The position numbers were made by a program, and so were the translations under genes. From positions 1 to 44,983 of IMG/VR virus record IMGVR_UViG_3300031251_000041: a stretch of 44,983 nucleotides of DNA, one strand, 5' to 3'. Position 1 is the first letter of the stretch, and each line of letters begins with the position of its first letter. This document shows positions 22,326-29,972 of the stretch, piece after piece. The notes under the pieces were generated by a model, which searched no databases, was not told where the DNA came from, and was given only the letters and a program-made list of their open reading frames with translations. The stretch is from a virus.

Positions 22326-22403
22326 TGGTCTGTGTGGCAGGATTTGAACCTGCGGCCCCCTGTGCCCAAAACAGGTGCTCTGGCCGTGCTGAGCTACACA
22401 CAG
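22326..22403 (-). tRNA. tRNA-Pro (UGG) with encoded CCA
   Basis: Complete cloverleaf on the minus strand. Acceptor stem CTGTGTG pairs with CACACAG (7 bp); D-arm is GCTCAGCACGGCCAGAGC. The anticodon arm is CCTGT-TTTGGGC-ACAGG with anticodon TGG. The T-arm is GCAGG-TTCAAAT-CCTGC. Discriminator A and CCA are encoded. It sits between an unknown gene and the adaptor gene, within the virion operon. Confidence 0.95.
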
Positions 22404-22409
22404 TTGGAA

Positions 22410-22730
22410 TTAGATGCGTTTGGTGGTCGTTATGAAGACGTCGAGAGCGTATCGGTCGAGCATCTTCAGCGTCTCGCGGGCTGGTGCCGTCATGACGTCG
22501 AAATTGTAGAGGCGAAGGAGTTCATCCACGACCTCAACGGGGATCGAAGCCACGCGATAGAAGTCACCAGCGGGCTTGTTCTTGCTGTCAACCTTCTCGC
22601 GGCGCAGATCAGCTAGGAAGTCGTCGGGGATTTCCTGAGTGCGCTTAATGATGAGGTCGTTAGTAGTCCGGTCTTGATCGAACGAGACCAAGCTATCGAG
22701 CACTTTCGGCTCGTCGTAAAATTCGGTCAT
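22410..22730 (-). CDS. Hypothetical protein downstream of capsid, 106 aa
   Basis: Unrecognised helical protein (MTEFYDEPKVLDSLVSFDQD, IPVEVVDELLRLYNFDVMTA). ATG at 22730 chosen because AAGGAC lies a few bases upstream; the frame is open to 22748 inside the terminator hairpin. Located between the post-capsid terminator and tRNA-Pro, so it is made from read-through or a promoter nearby. It may be a minor head protein. Confidence 0.75.
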   Translation of the reverse strand: MTEFYDEPKVLDSLVSFDQDRTTNDLIIKRTQEIPDDFLADLRREKVDSKNKPAGDFYRVASIPVEVVDELLRLYNFDVMTAPARETLKMLDRYALDVFITTTKRI

Positions 22731-22740
22731 AGGTCCTTGA

Positions 22741-22781
22741 AAATACAAAGGGCCACAGGGGTGCTTTATGTCCTGTGGCCC
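22741..22781 (-). terminator. Terminator after the major capsid gene
   Basis: On the minus strand, GGGCCACAGG pairs with CCTGTGGCCC around a 12-base loop (stem arms at 22772-22781 and 22750-22759 of the plus strand), followed by a T-rich run CTTTGTATTT. It lies 22 bases after the capsid stop. T7 also places a terminator after its capsid gene, giving high capsid mRNA levels. Confidence 0.78.
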
Positions 22782-22802
22782 TCGTGGGTAGTTAGTTAGA
22801 GC

Positions 22803-23711
22803 TTAGAAGCCCGAAGCAGCCTCAACGACCATCGCAGCCGCCGAGTAGTTCTTGTGCTTCAGCGAGAACTCGCCGACGATCATCTGTTTGATGCTGTCGC
22901 CAGTCTTCGCGAGGCTCTCACGGGTCCACGGGCGCAGCGTCGGCAACGACCACATATCGGGGTCGATGATGAACGTGTTCTTCGCCTTCTGGAACCGATT
23001 GATCTCCACCTTGGTTTCACCGAACGGCGAGACGTACAGGTTCACCACGTTGACGATGGTGCCCTTGGACGAGCTGCCCGTGTCGATGGTACGGTAGCGA
23101 CCCGCAGCCGCAGCGAAGCCCGCGAGGATCACGGAGTTCGAAGGCGTCACGAAGATACGCGACGGCTCAGCACCAGCGGTGTACGCGGCCTGCAGCGCGG
23201 TGAGCAGGAAGGCTTCGGAGAGCGCAGTAGCGCCCGAGCCGGTGTAGGTGATGTTGCCCGAGACAACCATCTGCTGCGCACCAGCGAGCGAGCTGGCCGT
23301 CGAGGCGTTACCCGCAGCAGAGGTCTGAGCCGTGCCGACGAGAGCGTTCTCAAGGTCGCGCTTTACCTGGGCCGCTGACTTGGCCATCTGGTACGCCATT
23401 TCCTTGGCGCGACCGTAGGTGGACACAACTTCCGCAGTGCCAGAGACCTGAACGGCTTCGGTCATGATCTGCGCGTAGTTGTTCCGCATCACGGTCGGGT
23501 TGACAGTGATGTACGAAGCGTCCGCACCTTCGACCTGAGCGTTGGTGCCGACTGCCCGCAGGCTGTCTTCCTGCCACTGGAACAGGCGCTGAGTGATCTT
23601 CTCACTCTTGAGCATGCTCTGGAACGGCGTCTTGCGCGGGGTGATGTTGGTGATGACATCGGAGATATCCTCCTTGATGCCAATCATCTGGTAGGTCTGG
23701 TAGGTAGCCAT
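22803..23711 (-). CDS. Major capsid protein (SU10/DUF5309 family)
   Basis: 302-aa HK97-fold major head protein. The N-terminus MATYQTYQMIGIKEDISDV with ITNITPRKTPFQSML is the signature of the SU10 major head family. Further features: TEAVQVSGTAEVVSTYGR, RIFVTPSNSVILAGF (spine/P-domain region), FIIDPDMWSLPTLRPW, and C-terminal LKHKNYSAAAMVVEA. It lies between the acidic scaffold gene and a terminator. Confidence 0.93.
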   Translation of the reverse strand: MATYQTYQMIGIKEDISDVITNITPRKTPFQSMLKSEKITQRLFQWQEDSLRAVGTNAQVEGADASYITVNPTVMRNNYAQIMTEAVQVSGTAEVVSTYGRAKEMAYQMAKSAAQVKRDLENALVGTAQTSAAGNASTASSLAGAQQMVVSGNITYTGSGATALSEAFLLTALQAAYTAGAEPSRIFVTPSNSVILAGFAAAAGRYRTIDTGSSSKGTIVNVVNLYVSPFGETKVEINRFQKAKNTFIIDPDMWSLPTLRPWTRESLAKTGDSIKQMIVGEFSLKHKNYSAAAMVVEAASGF

Positions 23712-23750
23712 TAGAGAAAGGTAGCTTTCAAAAAAGTGTGGTGTTGAAAA

Positions 23751-24824
23751 TTAGTCGTTGGCGATCATCGCGAGGAATGCGTTCTCGGCGTCGTCCATCG
23801 AGCCCGTCTTCTTCAGCCTATCGTTCGCAATCTTGCGTTCAACAGACTTAGCCGGGGGCTTGTTTGCCGATGGGGAGGCAGAGGTCTTCACAATCTTCTT
23901 CGGGGTCTTGTTGACCTTGGTGGTCTGCACCTTGGTGGCTCCACGTTTGAACTGCATAGCCATGTGCATCATCTTGAAGGCGGCGGGATCGGTCAGGCCA
24001 TTGACCATCTCCTTGTCCAAGCCCATCTCCACACCGAACGCGCGTATGTCGTTGTAGAGGGTCTCGTTCCAGCCTTTGATGAAGGTGGGGCTATCTTCGG
24101 TAGTGAGCGCCTTGATGCAGGCCTGTGCGGATTTCCCGCGTTCAGCCTTCTGGGCCTCTTGGACCTGCGTCATGAACCCGTCGAGTTCAGTCTTCAGGAA
24201 CTGCTCGTCATCGAATGCGCGCTGAGCTTCAGCCTGTAGCGCACTGACGTCGTCTGCAGTGACGGCGGGGTCCTTCATGAGTGCCGCCCAGTTGATCTGA
24301 CGGTACGGGTTCGCACGTTCCGAAGCTCGCTTGAGCATGATGTCGAGGCCTGCGATGTTCTTCGCACGGTCAGCTTCGACAGCCTTGCGCTCGTCAGCGA
24401 CTTCTTGGGACTTGCGGGTAAGAGCAGCCTCTTGACCGAACAGACGCTTCAGGTCCTTGACGGGGACTTCGTGTTCCTCGTCGCCAACCTTCACCTTGAC
24501 ATAGATGTCGTCGCTCTCGGCGTACTTCTTGTCTTTGGCTTTGTCGTCGTTCTCGTCTTCGCCTTCGTCACCTTCGTCGTCGTCATCTGGACTTTCGTCG
24601 GACGCGTCTTCGTCGTTGGCTTCGTCGTCGTCTTGCTCTTCGTTCGAGGAGTTGTCGTCCTCTTCGTTGCCCTTCTCCGATGGCTTCTTCCGCTTGGGAT
24701 CAGAAGCGTCGTCTTCCGTTTCCGGGGTGGGCTTTTCCAGGAACGCGTTGGCGATGTCGTCTTCGCCTTCAAGCGCTTCCGGGTATTCATTCAGTATAGC
24801 AGCGTCCTTTTGGATAGCTGGCAT
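23751..24824 (-). CDS. Scaffolding protein
   Basis: 357-aa, highly acidic protein directly upstream of the capsid gene. Residues about 30-105 form an Asp/Glu/Ser/Lys low-complexity region (DDDDEGDEGEDENDD). The middle is helical (ALTRKSQEVADERKAVEADR). The C-terminus is basic and helical (RKIANDRLKKTGSMDDAENA), as expected for capsid binding by scaffolds. ATG 24824 chosen; a TTG at 24830 overlaps the previous stop. Confidence 0.87.
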   Translation of the reverse strand: MPAIQKDAAILNEYPEALEGEDDIANAFLEKPTPETEDDASDPKRKKPSEKGNEEDDNSSNEEQDDDEANDEDASDESPDDDDEGDEGEDENDDKAKDKKYAESDDIYVKVKVGDEEHEVPVKDLKRLFGQEAALTRKSQEVADERKAVEADRAKNIAGLDIMLKRASERANPYRQINWAALMKDPAVTADDVSALQAEAQRAFDDEQFLKTELDGFMTQVQEAQKAERGKSAQACIKALTTEDSPTFIKGWNETLYNDIRAFGVEMGLDKEMVNGLTDPAAFKMMHMAMQFKRGATKVQTTKVNKTPKKIVKTSASPSANKPPAKSVERKIANDRLKKTGSMDDAENAFLAMIAND

Positions 24825-24826
24825 GA

Positions 24827-25120
24827 TCAATTCATTCCATCATAGATGTCGTGGACGGCCGGATCGTCAGTGACTTCCGGTTGGTCCGTGGTGCAGGGGA
24901 GGTGGGCGATGTAGTCGTTTGCAAACTTCTTCGTGAGCGCTAGGAAGTCATCGAAGCCTCTGTAGGCCGCGTGTATCTTCTCGCGCTCCGTGCTGTCTTT
25001 GGCGTCCAGCATGTCTGCGGCACACTGCTGTGCGTATAACTTCGTCAGCAGTTGGAAAGGCTCAGCGCGGAGGAGTTCATTTGAAAACTCCCCCAGCGCC
25101 AAGATAGTCTCTTCGTTCAA
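24827..25120 (-). CDS. Hypothetical protein, 97 aa
   Basis: Acidic helical protein (ETILALGEFSNELLRAEPF, FDDFLALTKKFANDYIAHL) between the Pro-rich gene and the scaffold gene. ATG overlaps the previous stop. It may be a minor head or scaffold-associated protein; no family recognised. Confidence 0.7.
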   Translation of the reverse strand: MNEETILALGEFSNELLRAEPFQLLTKLYAQQCAADMLDAKDSTEREKIHAAYRGFDDFLALTKKFANDYIAHLPCTTDQPEVTDDPAVHDIYDGMN

Positions 25121-25677
25121 CCGATGTCCTTGTTGTGAAGGTACGACATCATCTTGTTGATGAGGTCTGGCCCACGCACCTGTGCATCCGAGGCTGCGCG
25201 GGGGTCGATGAATTGTCCTGTGACCGGGTCGCGCATCATCGCTGTGTTGCGTTGAAAGAACGACATCGGGTCAGGGGTAGGGATAGGAGCCGGGGCATCT
25301 GCAGGACGAGCCTGCGGCATCGGAGTAGACGCTGGTTGTGGCGGCGTAGCCACCTGAGGTGCCGGGGTTACTGGAGGAGGTCCACCAGCAGACATAGGGT
25401 CCGTGCCTGACGGGTAGGGAGCAGGCGCGGCGTAGTTGCTCTGAGAGATAGGAGGAGCAACCGATGGTGCAGGCGCAGGAGGCGCGTTGAACGCCCCCCG
25501 ATGATCGTTCAGGATGTCAGGAGACGTCGCCCCATTCACAGCGGCACCCGCAGCTCCCCCCATGAACGGGAGGAGCATTGATAGTGAGGTGGAAGGGCCG
25601 GGTGTGTACTTGTCAGCGAACTGGCGTATCCGATGGATGCCATTAGACAGCCCGTCGAAAGAGGTAGGGAATGCCAT
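25117..25677 (-). CDS. Pro/Ala-rich protein, 186 aa
   Basis: Low-complexity protein with a Pro/Ala-rich centre (residues 65-140, APPAPAPSVAPPISQ and APQVATPPQPAS). It has short helical ends (MAFPTSFDGLSNGIHRIRQF, LINKMMSYLHNKD). AAGGACAC precedes ATG. Located directly after the portal gene. Likely an extended virion or assembly protein; role unknown. Confidence 0.7.
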   Translation of the reverse strand: MAFPTSFDGLSNGIHRIRQFADKYTPGPSTSLSMLLPFMGGAAGAAVNGATSPDILNDHRGAFNAPPAPAPSVAPPISQSNYAAPAPYPSGTDPMSAGGPPPVTPAPQVATPPQPASTPMPQARPADAPAPIPTPDPMSFFQRNTAMMRDPVTGQFIDPRAASDAQVRGPDLINKMMSYLHNKDIG

Positions 25678-25685
25678 GGGTGTCC

Positions 25686-27722
25686 TTAGGGTCTCGGGTT
25701 TGCTGAGGCGCTGACTTGTATCTTCGCCTTCTCGTTCTTGAGGGCTTCACGCTCGATATCCAACTCGGCGTCGGCTACCTGGATGCGAGACGTAGTCTCT
25801 GCGTCCTGACGGTCGTGCGTGCGGTCGTGATCGAGGGTCTTGAGCTGCAGAGCCTTGCCATCCAACTCCAGCCTCGACTGATCGAGAGCATAGAGGCGGT
25901 TGTCCTTCTGCTGGCCATTAGAGGCCTGCTGCAGGGCGGCCTGAGCCATCTTGTCCTTGATGTCCAGCTCGCGAACCTTGAGAGGATCGGGCTGCGGCTG
26001 CGTGGTCTGATCGGGCACTGAGATGTACGCGGGTGCCCTGTTGAGGCCTGCGAGTTTCATCGTGTCGCGGATCAGCTCGTACTCGTTCTGCTGCTTGAAG
26101 AGCGGGTTGCCCTTGAGCATCTTGTACGCTTCAGTGTGTTTCTGGACGGCGATGTCCTTCTCACCATAGCCGAGGTGCATCGAGACCGAGCACGTCTTGC
26201 GCTCTGTCCACAGACGCGGATCAATGGTAAGCGCAGCGCCAGCGACTTCTAGGACCGACTGCTTGTCCTCGTGGATGATAGACAGGCGTATCACCTCAAG
26301 CATCAGCGGAATGAAGAAGTTGTACGCGAAGTTTCGCGCCATAATCTTCCCACGGCCACCTGAGGCCTTCACCATGTTGTCCACGAGACCCTTAGAGTTC
26401 TGCGTGGAGATGGCGTCCTTGTTCAGGCCCTGTGAGAGCGCTGAAATGCCGGTACTCTTCTCGTTGTTATCCGTCAGCAACGTGAGCGTCTGGAAGACAT
26501 ACGGGTTGAGGTTGTTCTGCTGCATCGGCGTGACGCTGTCAGGACGGCGCACGTTGACGACGCCACCGAGGCGGTTGTCGAGCAGCTCTCGTGGGTTCAT
26601 GAGACCGCCGTTGACCACGAAGTACCGAGGGTTCGTCGTGATAGCCGTGTGGTCCAATACACCACGGAACAGCACAGTGCGTGCGTTCTGCGTCGGGATC
26701 ACGCGCTGGGCAAAGTTGTTGCCGTAGAAGACGTGCGGGACCGGCAAGGGGACGTAAGCGAGGAAGGGCGCTTTGTCCACTTCTTGGGGTTTGTCCAACA
26801 GCACGGCATCCGTGTGGCACATCTTGTACAGACGGACGCCCTTGGCGGGGTCGAGCTGAATGCGGATGTAGCTTTCAAAATAGACAACGTAGGCCAGCTC
26901 GTCTTGAGCAGGGTCGTCGCCCATCTGGCTGGAGCGTGTGGGGTCCGTACGTGCGATGACTTCAGGACTGAAGCGCAGCGCGGTGGCTTCGTCGGCAGCA
27001 AGGGCCATGACCTTCTTGCGGTTGAAGCCCATGTCAATGAGTTCAGCCTTGGTCTTTGGCGTGCGATGGCCGACGTAGGTAGCCGTGAAGATGCTGGTGG
27101 CCAAAGGCTCAATCAGGAACTCTTCGGGGGCCACGTTGACGATGGTGACCTTGGAGACGTCCTTCTTGCGCACGAGGTTGCCGCTGAAGGCGCCTGTGTC
27201 GTCAGCATCGGCGTCGAACTCGTCAACGTCTTCTTGAGATGCGAGGGCGTGCGCGTCGTCGTAGCTGATGGGTCCGAACGTCTCTTCGGAGTATTCGTAC
27301 TTCTCTTCCCAAAAGATTTTGGCAACGCCCGCGCGGGCCGTGAGGCCGTCGTAGATCACCCCACCGAAGACGTTGTAGCCTTCGTTCTGGCGGAAGATGA
27401 CGTAGCTGGCGTACTCAGTAGCGATGCGGCACTGATCGGCGTTCATATCCTGATCAGGATCGAACTCAGCGATGTGGTCGCCAGCAGCGAACACCTCAAG
27501 CAGCTGGGTGCGCTGGCTCTCGACGCTGTCATACACGTCCGAGGAAACGTAGGACGAAGAACCTTCGTTCTGCCGCTTGGGCAAGACGCCGTTCAGGTAG
27601 TTGGTAACTCGCTCGCGCTCTCGGGAGAGCTTGCTATCAGTCCAGTTGACGCTGCTTCGGGACTTGGCGAGAACCTTGGTGAGGATGTCGGCATCCTGCA
27701 GTACAGTTGGCTTCTTCGCCAT
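25686..27722 (-). CDS. Portal protein (P22-like)
   Basis: 678-aa portal that forms the dodecameric DNA channel. Family-like segments: SSSYVSSDVYDSVESQRTQL, RQNEGYNVFGGVIYDGL, GVAKIFWEEKYEY, a helical stem region, and a long C-terminal coiled segment rich in Gln/Asp/Lys (DHDRTHDRQDAETTSR). The size and the downstream position after terminase are typical of P22-like rather than T7 gp8-like portals. TAGATGG start with AAGGACC upstream. Confidence 0.9.
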   Translation of the reverse strand: MAKKPTVLQDADILTKVLAKSRSSVNWTDSKLSRERERVTNYLNGVLPKRQNEGSSSYVSSDVYDSVESQRTQLLEVFAAGDHIAEFDPDQDMNADQCRIATEYASYVIFRQNEGYNVFGGVIYDGLTARAGVAKIFWEEKYEYSEETFGPISYDDAHALASQEDVDEFDADADDTGAFSGNLVRKKDVSKVTIVNVAPEEFLIEPLATSIFTATYVGHRTPKTKAELIDMGFNRKKVMALAADEATALRFSPEVIARTDPTRSSQMGDDPAQDELAYVVYFESYIRIQLDPAKGVRLYKMCHTDAVLLDKPQEVDKAPFLAYVPLPVPHVFYGNNFAQRVIPTQNARTVLFRGVLDHTAITTNPRYFVVNGGLMNPRELLDNRLGGVVNVRRPDSVTPMQQNNLNPYVFQTLTLLTDNNEKSTGISALSQGLNKDAISTQNSKGLVDNMVKASGGRGKIMARNFAYNFFIPLMLEVIRLSIIHEDKQSVLEVAGAALTIDPRLWTERKTCSVSMHLGYGEKDIAVQKHTEAYKMLKGNPLFKQQNEYELIRDTMKLAGLNRAPAYISVPDQTTQPQPDPLKVRELDIKDKMAQAALQQASNGQQKDNRLYALDQSRLELDGKALQLKTLDHDRTHDRQDAETTSRIQVADAELDIEREALKNEKAKIQVSASANPRP

Positions 27723-27730
27723 CTAGGTCC

Positions 27731-29392
27731 TTAAATTGCTTCGGAGTAAAATTCGTCTGTGACCACCACGGGCTTCCATTTGCCCTCGTGGATGTAGTTG
27801 GCAATCGCGAGAGCCATGACGGTGTCGTCATGCTCGCCGTCTTCGGCCTGCATCTTGCCGCTCTCAGTCACGACGTAAGACAGCATCTCTTGGAGCGTTT
27901 GCTTGTCGTAGATTTCGATTTCGCGTTCGCGGTCTGAGGCGCGCAGCTTGTCGATGATGAGAGGCTTGGTGCGTTCTGACGTGAAGAACCCGATGTTGAT
28001 CGTGTCCTTGTCAGGCTCCAGCGTGCCCTCTACCTGGTCCGTGTAGATGTACGGATAATCCATGTCGCGTAGGGCAACACAGGTGACTAGGCCGTGGTTG
28101 TTGCGTTCAGGGGCTATAAGCGCCGAGTTGTAGTGGTAACCGAGCGTTACAAGAATGCGTGCGAACACGTCGGGATGCACAAGGCCCCGCCACACAGCCA
28201 CCTGTCGAAGGTTGCTGTCGAGGATTTGGGCGACCGAGGGGTCACCGTCCTTGCGGCCCATAACCGCGCCCCGGATACCCATGCCGACGTCGGCACCAAT
28301 GGTGTACGTCTCTTTGTCGTCGCGTTCGCGGTAGACCTTCAGTTCACCACGGGGGTGTTCCTTGAGCACACCAATCGGTGCGGTCTTGCCCCCTTCGAAC
28401 ACGTCTTCTACCGCCATATAGCGGAGAGGCTGTATTACGTTGCGCAGGCGCTCATTCAAGTGGTCGGGGTTGAATACGGGACGACCTGTAGAGATGAAGG
28501 CTTCGTCCGGTGTCGCTGGGTACTCTTGGCGGAATAGGTCAGCGCCATTCGTTGCAATCTTACGCCGACGCCAGAACAACTGATCGTTGCTCGTGAGGCC
28601 TTCGTCATAGAAGCGTGTGACGAGGTCTTCTTCGTCAGGTGTGCGCTGGAAGTCAGCAGGCGCGGGTTCGCGATATTCGTCGCTCTCGAACCACGCTGAG
28701 AAGAATGTCTCATAGCCGTTAGTGCCGTTGTCAGCACCAACCCACATCTCACGGAACTTGCCAGTCATGCCCTGCGCAGTGCTCTCCAAGAAGATGGCGG
28801 TGCCGTCTACGTCGGGGATGGCCTGCACGAGGCCGTTGAAGTTCGTGTTCGCGAAAGCGGTGGGCCAGAAGGCCACCTCAGATAGGTGCGCCACGGTGAG
28901 GGTTTCACCACGGGCAACGCCACGTCCACCTGCTGTAGCCACGCGGAGACCTGTGTCGAGCTTGTCGAACACCAGTTCTGTACGCGATGAGTATTTTGTA
29001 GATGGTCTGACAATGTCGGGGACGTTCTCATGTATGCGCTTGTACATATCGAAGAGCGTCTGAGTGCTCTCCGCTTCGTGCGCCATCACGAGGCCCTTCT
29101 GAGCCTTGTGTTGCGAGAGCCAGAAGTATTGCCACGCGGAAATGACGGTCGAGAGGCCCTGCTGGCGCGCCTTGAGCACGACAATGCGGATGCGCCCTGT
29201 GCGCGCCATCTGCTCGATGAGCTTCTTGGCGAAGCGGCGTTGGACGCGGTTCAGGATCAGCGGGACAATGGTGCCCTGCTTGGTCCTGATCTTCACGCAA
29301 TGCTTCGCGTAGAACTCAAAGTCGTTGAGGAGCTTCTTGCGGGCCGCGAGGAGCGCTGGGTTCAGCGCAACCTCATCGGTGATTTCAACCAT
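27731..29392 (-). CDS. Terminase large subunit
   Basis: 553-aa DNA-packaging motor. ATPase: NRVQRRF adenine-binding motif near 48-54, Walker A KARQQGLST at 74-82, Walker B-like TVAHLSEVAFW, and coupling motif LESTAQG. Nuclease: GADVGMG with metal Asp, and late Asp in DDTVMALAIAN. It overlaps the small subunit gene by 8 bases. Confidence 0.95.
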   Translation of the reverse strand: MVEITDEVALNPALLAARKKLLNDFEFYAKHCVKIRTKQGTIVPLILNRVQRRFAKKLIEQMARTGRIRIVVLKARQQGLSTVISAWQYFWLSQHKAQKGLVMAHEAESTQTLFDMYKRIHENVPDIVRPSTKYSSRTELVFDKLDTGLRVATAGGRGVARGETLTVAHLSEVAFWPTAFANTNFNGLVQAIPDVDGTAIFLESTAQGMTGKFREMWVGADNGTNGYETFFSAWFESDEYREPAPADFQRTPDEEDLVTRFYDEGLTSNDQLFWRRRKIATNGADLFRQEYPATPDEAFISTGRPVFNPDHLNERLRNVIQPLRYMAVEDVFEGGKTAPIGVLKEHPRGELKVYRERDDKETYTIGADVGMGIRGAVMGRKDGDPSVAQILDSNLRQVAVWRGLVHPDVFARILVTLGYHYNSALIAPERNNHGLVTCVALRDMDYPYIYTDQVEGTLEPDKDTINIGFFTSERTKPLIIDKLRASDREREIEIYDKQTLQEMLSYVVTESGKMQAEDGEHDDTVMALAIANYIHEGKWKPVVVTDEFYSEAI

Positions 29393-29972
29393 CGCTCTTC
29401 ATGTCTTCCGCAACGGCAGCGAGGAAGTCTTCCGCCTTGTTGAGCGTGAGCTTCGACTTGCTTTCCGGCTTCGACTTGGTGAAGTTGAGAACGGTGTTGA
29501 TGGCTTGAATTTTGATCTGCTGGGTGGAGGGTCCTACCGCGAGCACGAAGGCTTCACGTAGTGCGGCCTCAGCCTTGCCTGCGTCGGTGTTGGGAACTGA
29601 TACAAGCTCAGGCTCTTTGCCTTCCTGCTCGACCAACACCATTTCGTCGTCAGGCAGTTCGCCTACGTCTTTCATGATCTGGATAAACCTGTCTGCTAAT
29701 TCATTGGCGCGCTCCCATAGAGGGATAGCGTCTCGACGGCGCATGCCGTTTGGCACGCCATTTCGGAACATTCGCTCCGGGCATTCTTTGACAAGACGCG
29801 CACGGGTCTCGTTGCGCTTCTTCATTTTCTCGCGGAAGGCCACGCCCTCAGACCCTTCGTCGTGCCACAGAAACTTTAGGCGCTCTGAGGCACGTGGGAC
29901 GACGCGCTTCCCTTGCGACCGGGGCGAGGTTTTGTATTTCCTCGCCGCCGGTTTCTTCTTTACTTTGTCCAC
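29385..29972 (-). CDS. Probable terminase small subunit
   Basis: 195-aa basic protein immediately before the large terminase gene and overlapping it. Basic N-terminus (KVKKKPAARKYKTSPRSQGK) and a helical C-terminal region (AGKAEAALREAFVLAVGPST, QQIKIQAINTVLNFTKSK). Position and size fit the DNA-recognition subunit; no sequence motif proves it. It overlaps the end of the 854-aa gene by 13 bases. Confidence 0.72.
   Translation of the reverse strand: MDKVKKKPAARKYKTSPRSQGKRVVPRASERLKFLWHDEGSEGVAFREKMKKRNETRARLVKECPERMFRNGVPNGMRRRDAIPLWERANELADRFIQIMKDVGELPDDEMVLVEQEGKEPELVSVPNTDAGKAEAALREAFVLAVGPSTQQIKIQAINTVLNFTKSKPESKSKLTLNKAEDFLAAVAEDMKSDG

Noticed and set aside
26649-27734. Long plus-strand open frame (361 codons) opposite the portal gene
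   Set aside because: Exactly antisense to a clear portal gene, no ribosome site, composition typical of a GC-rich shadow frame.
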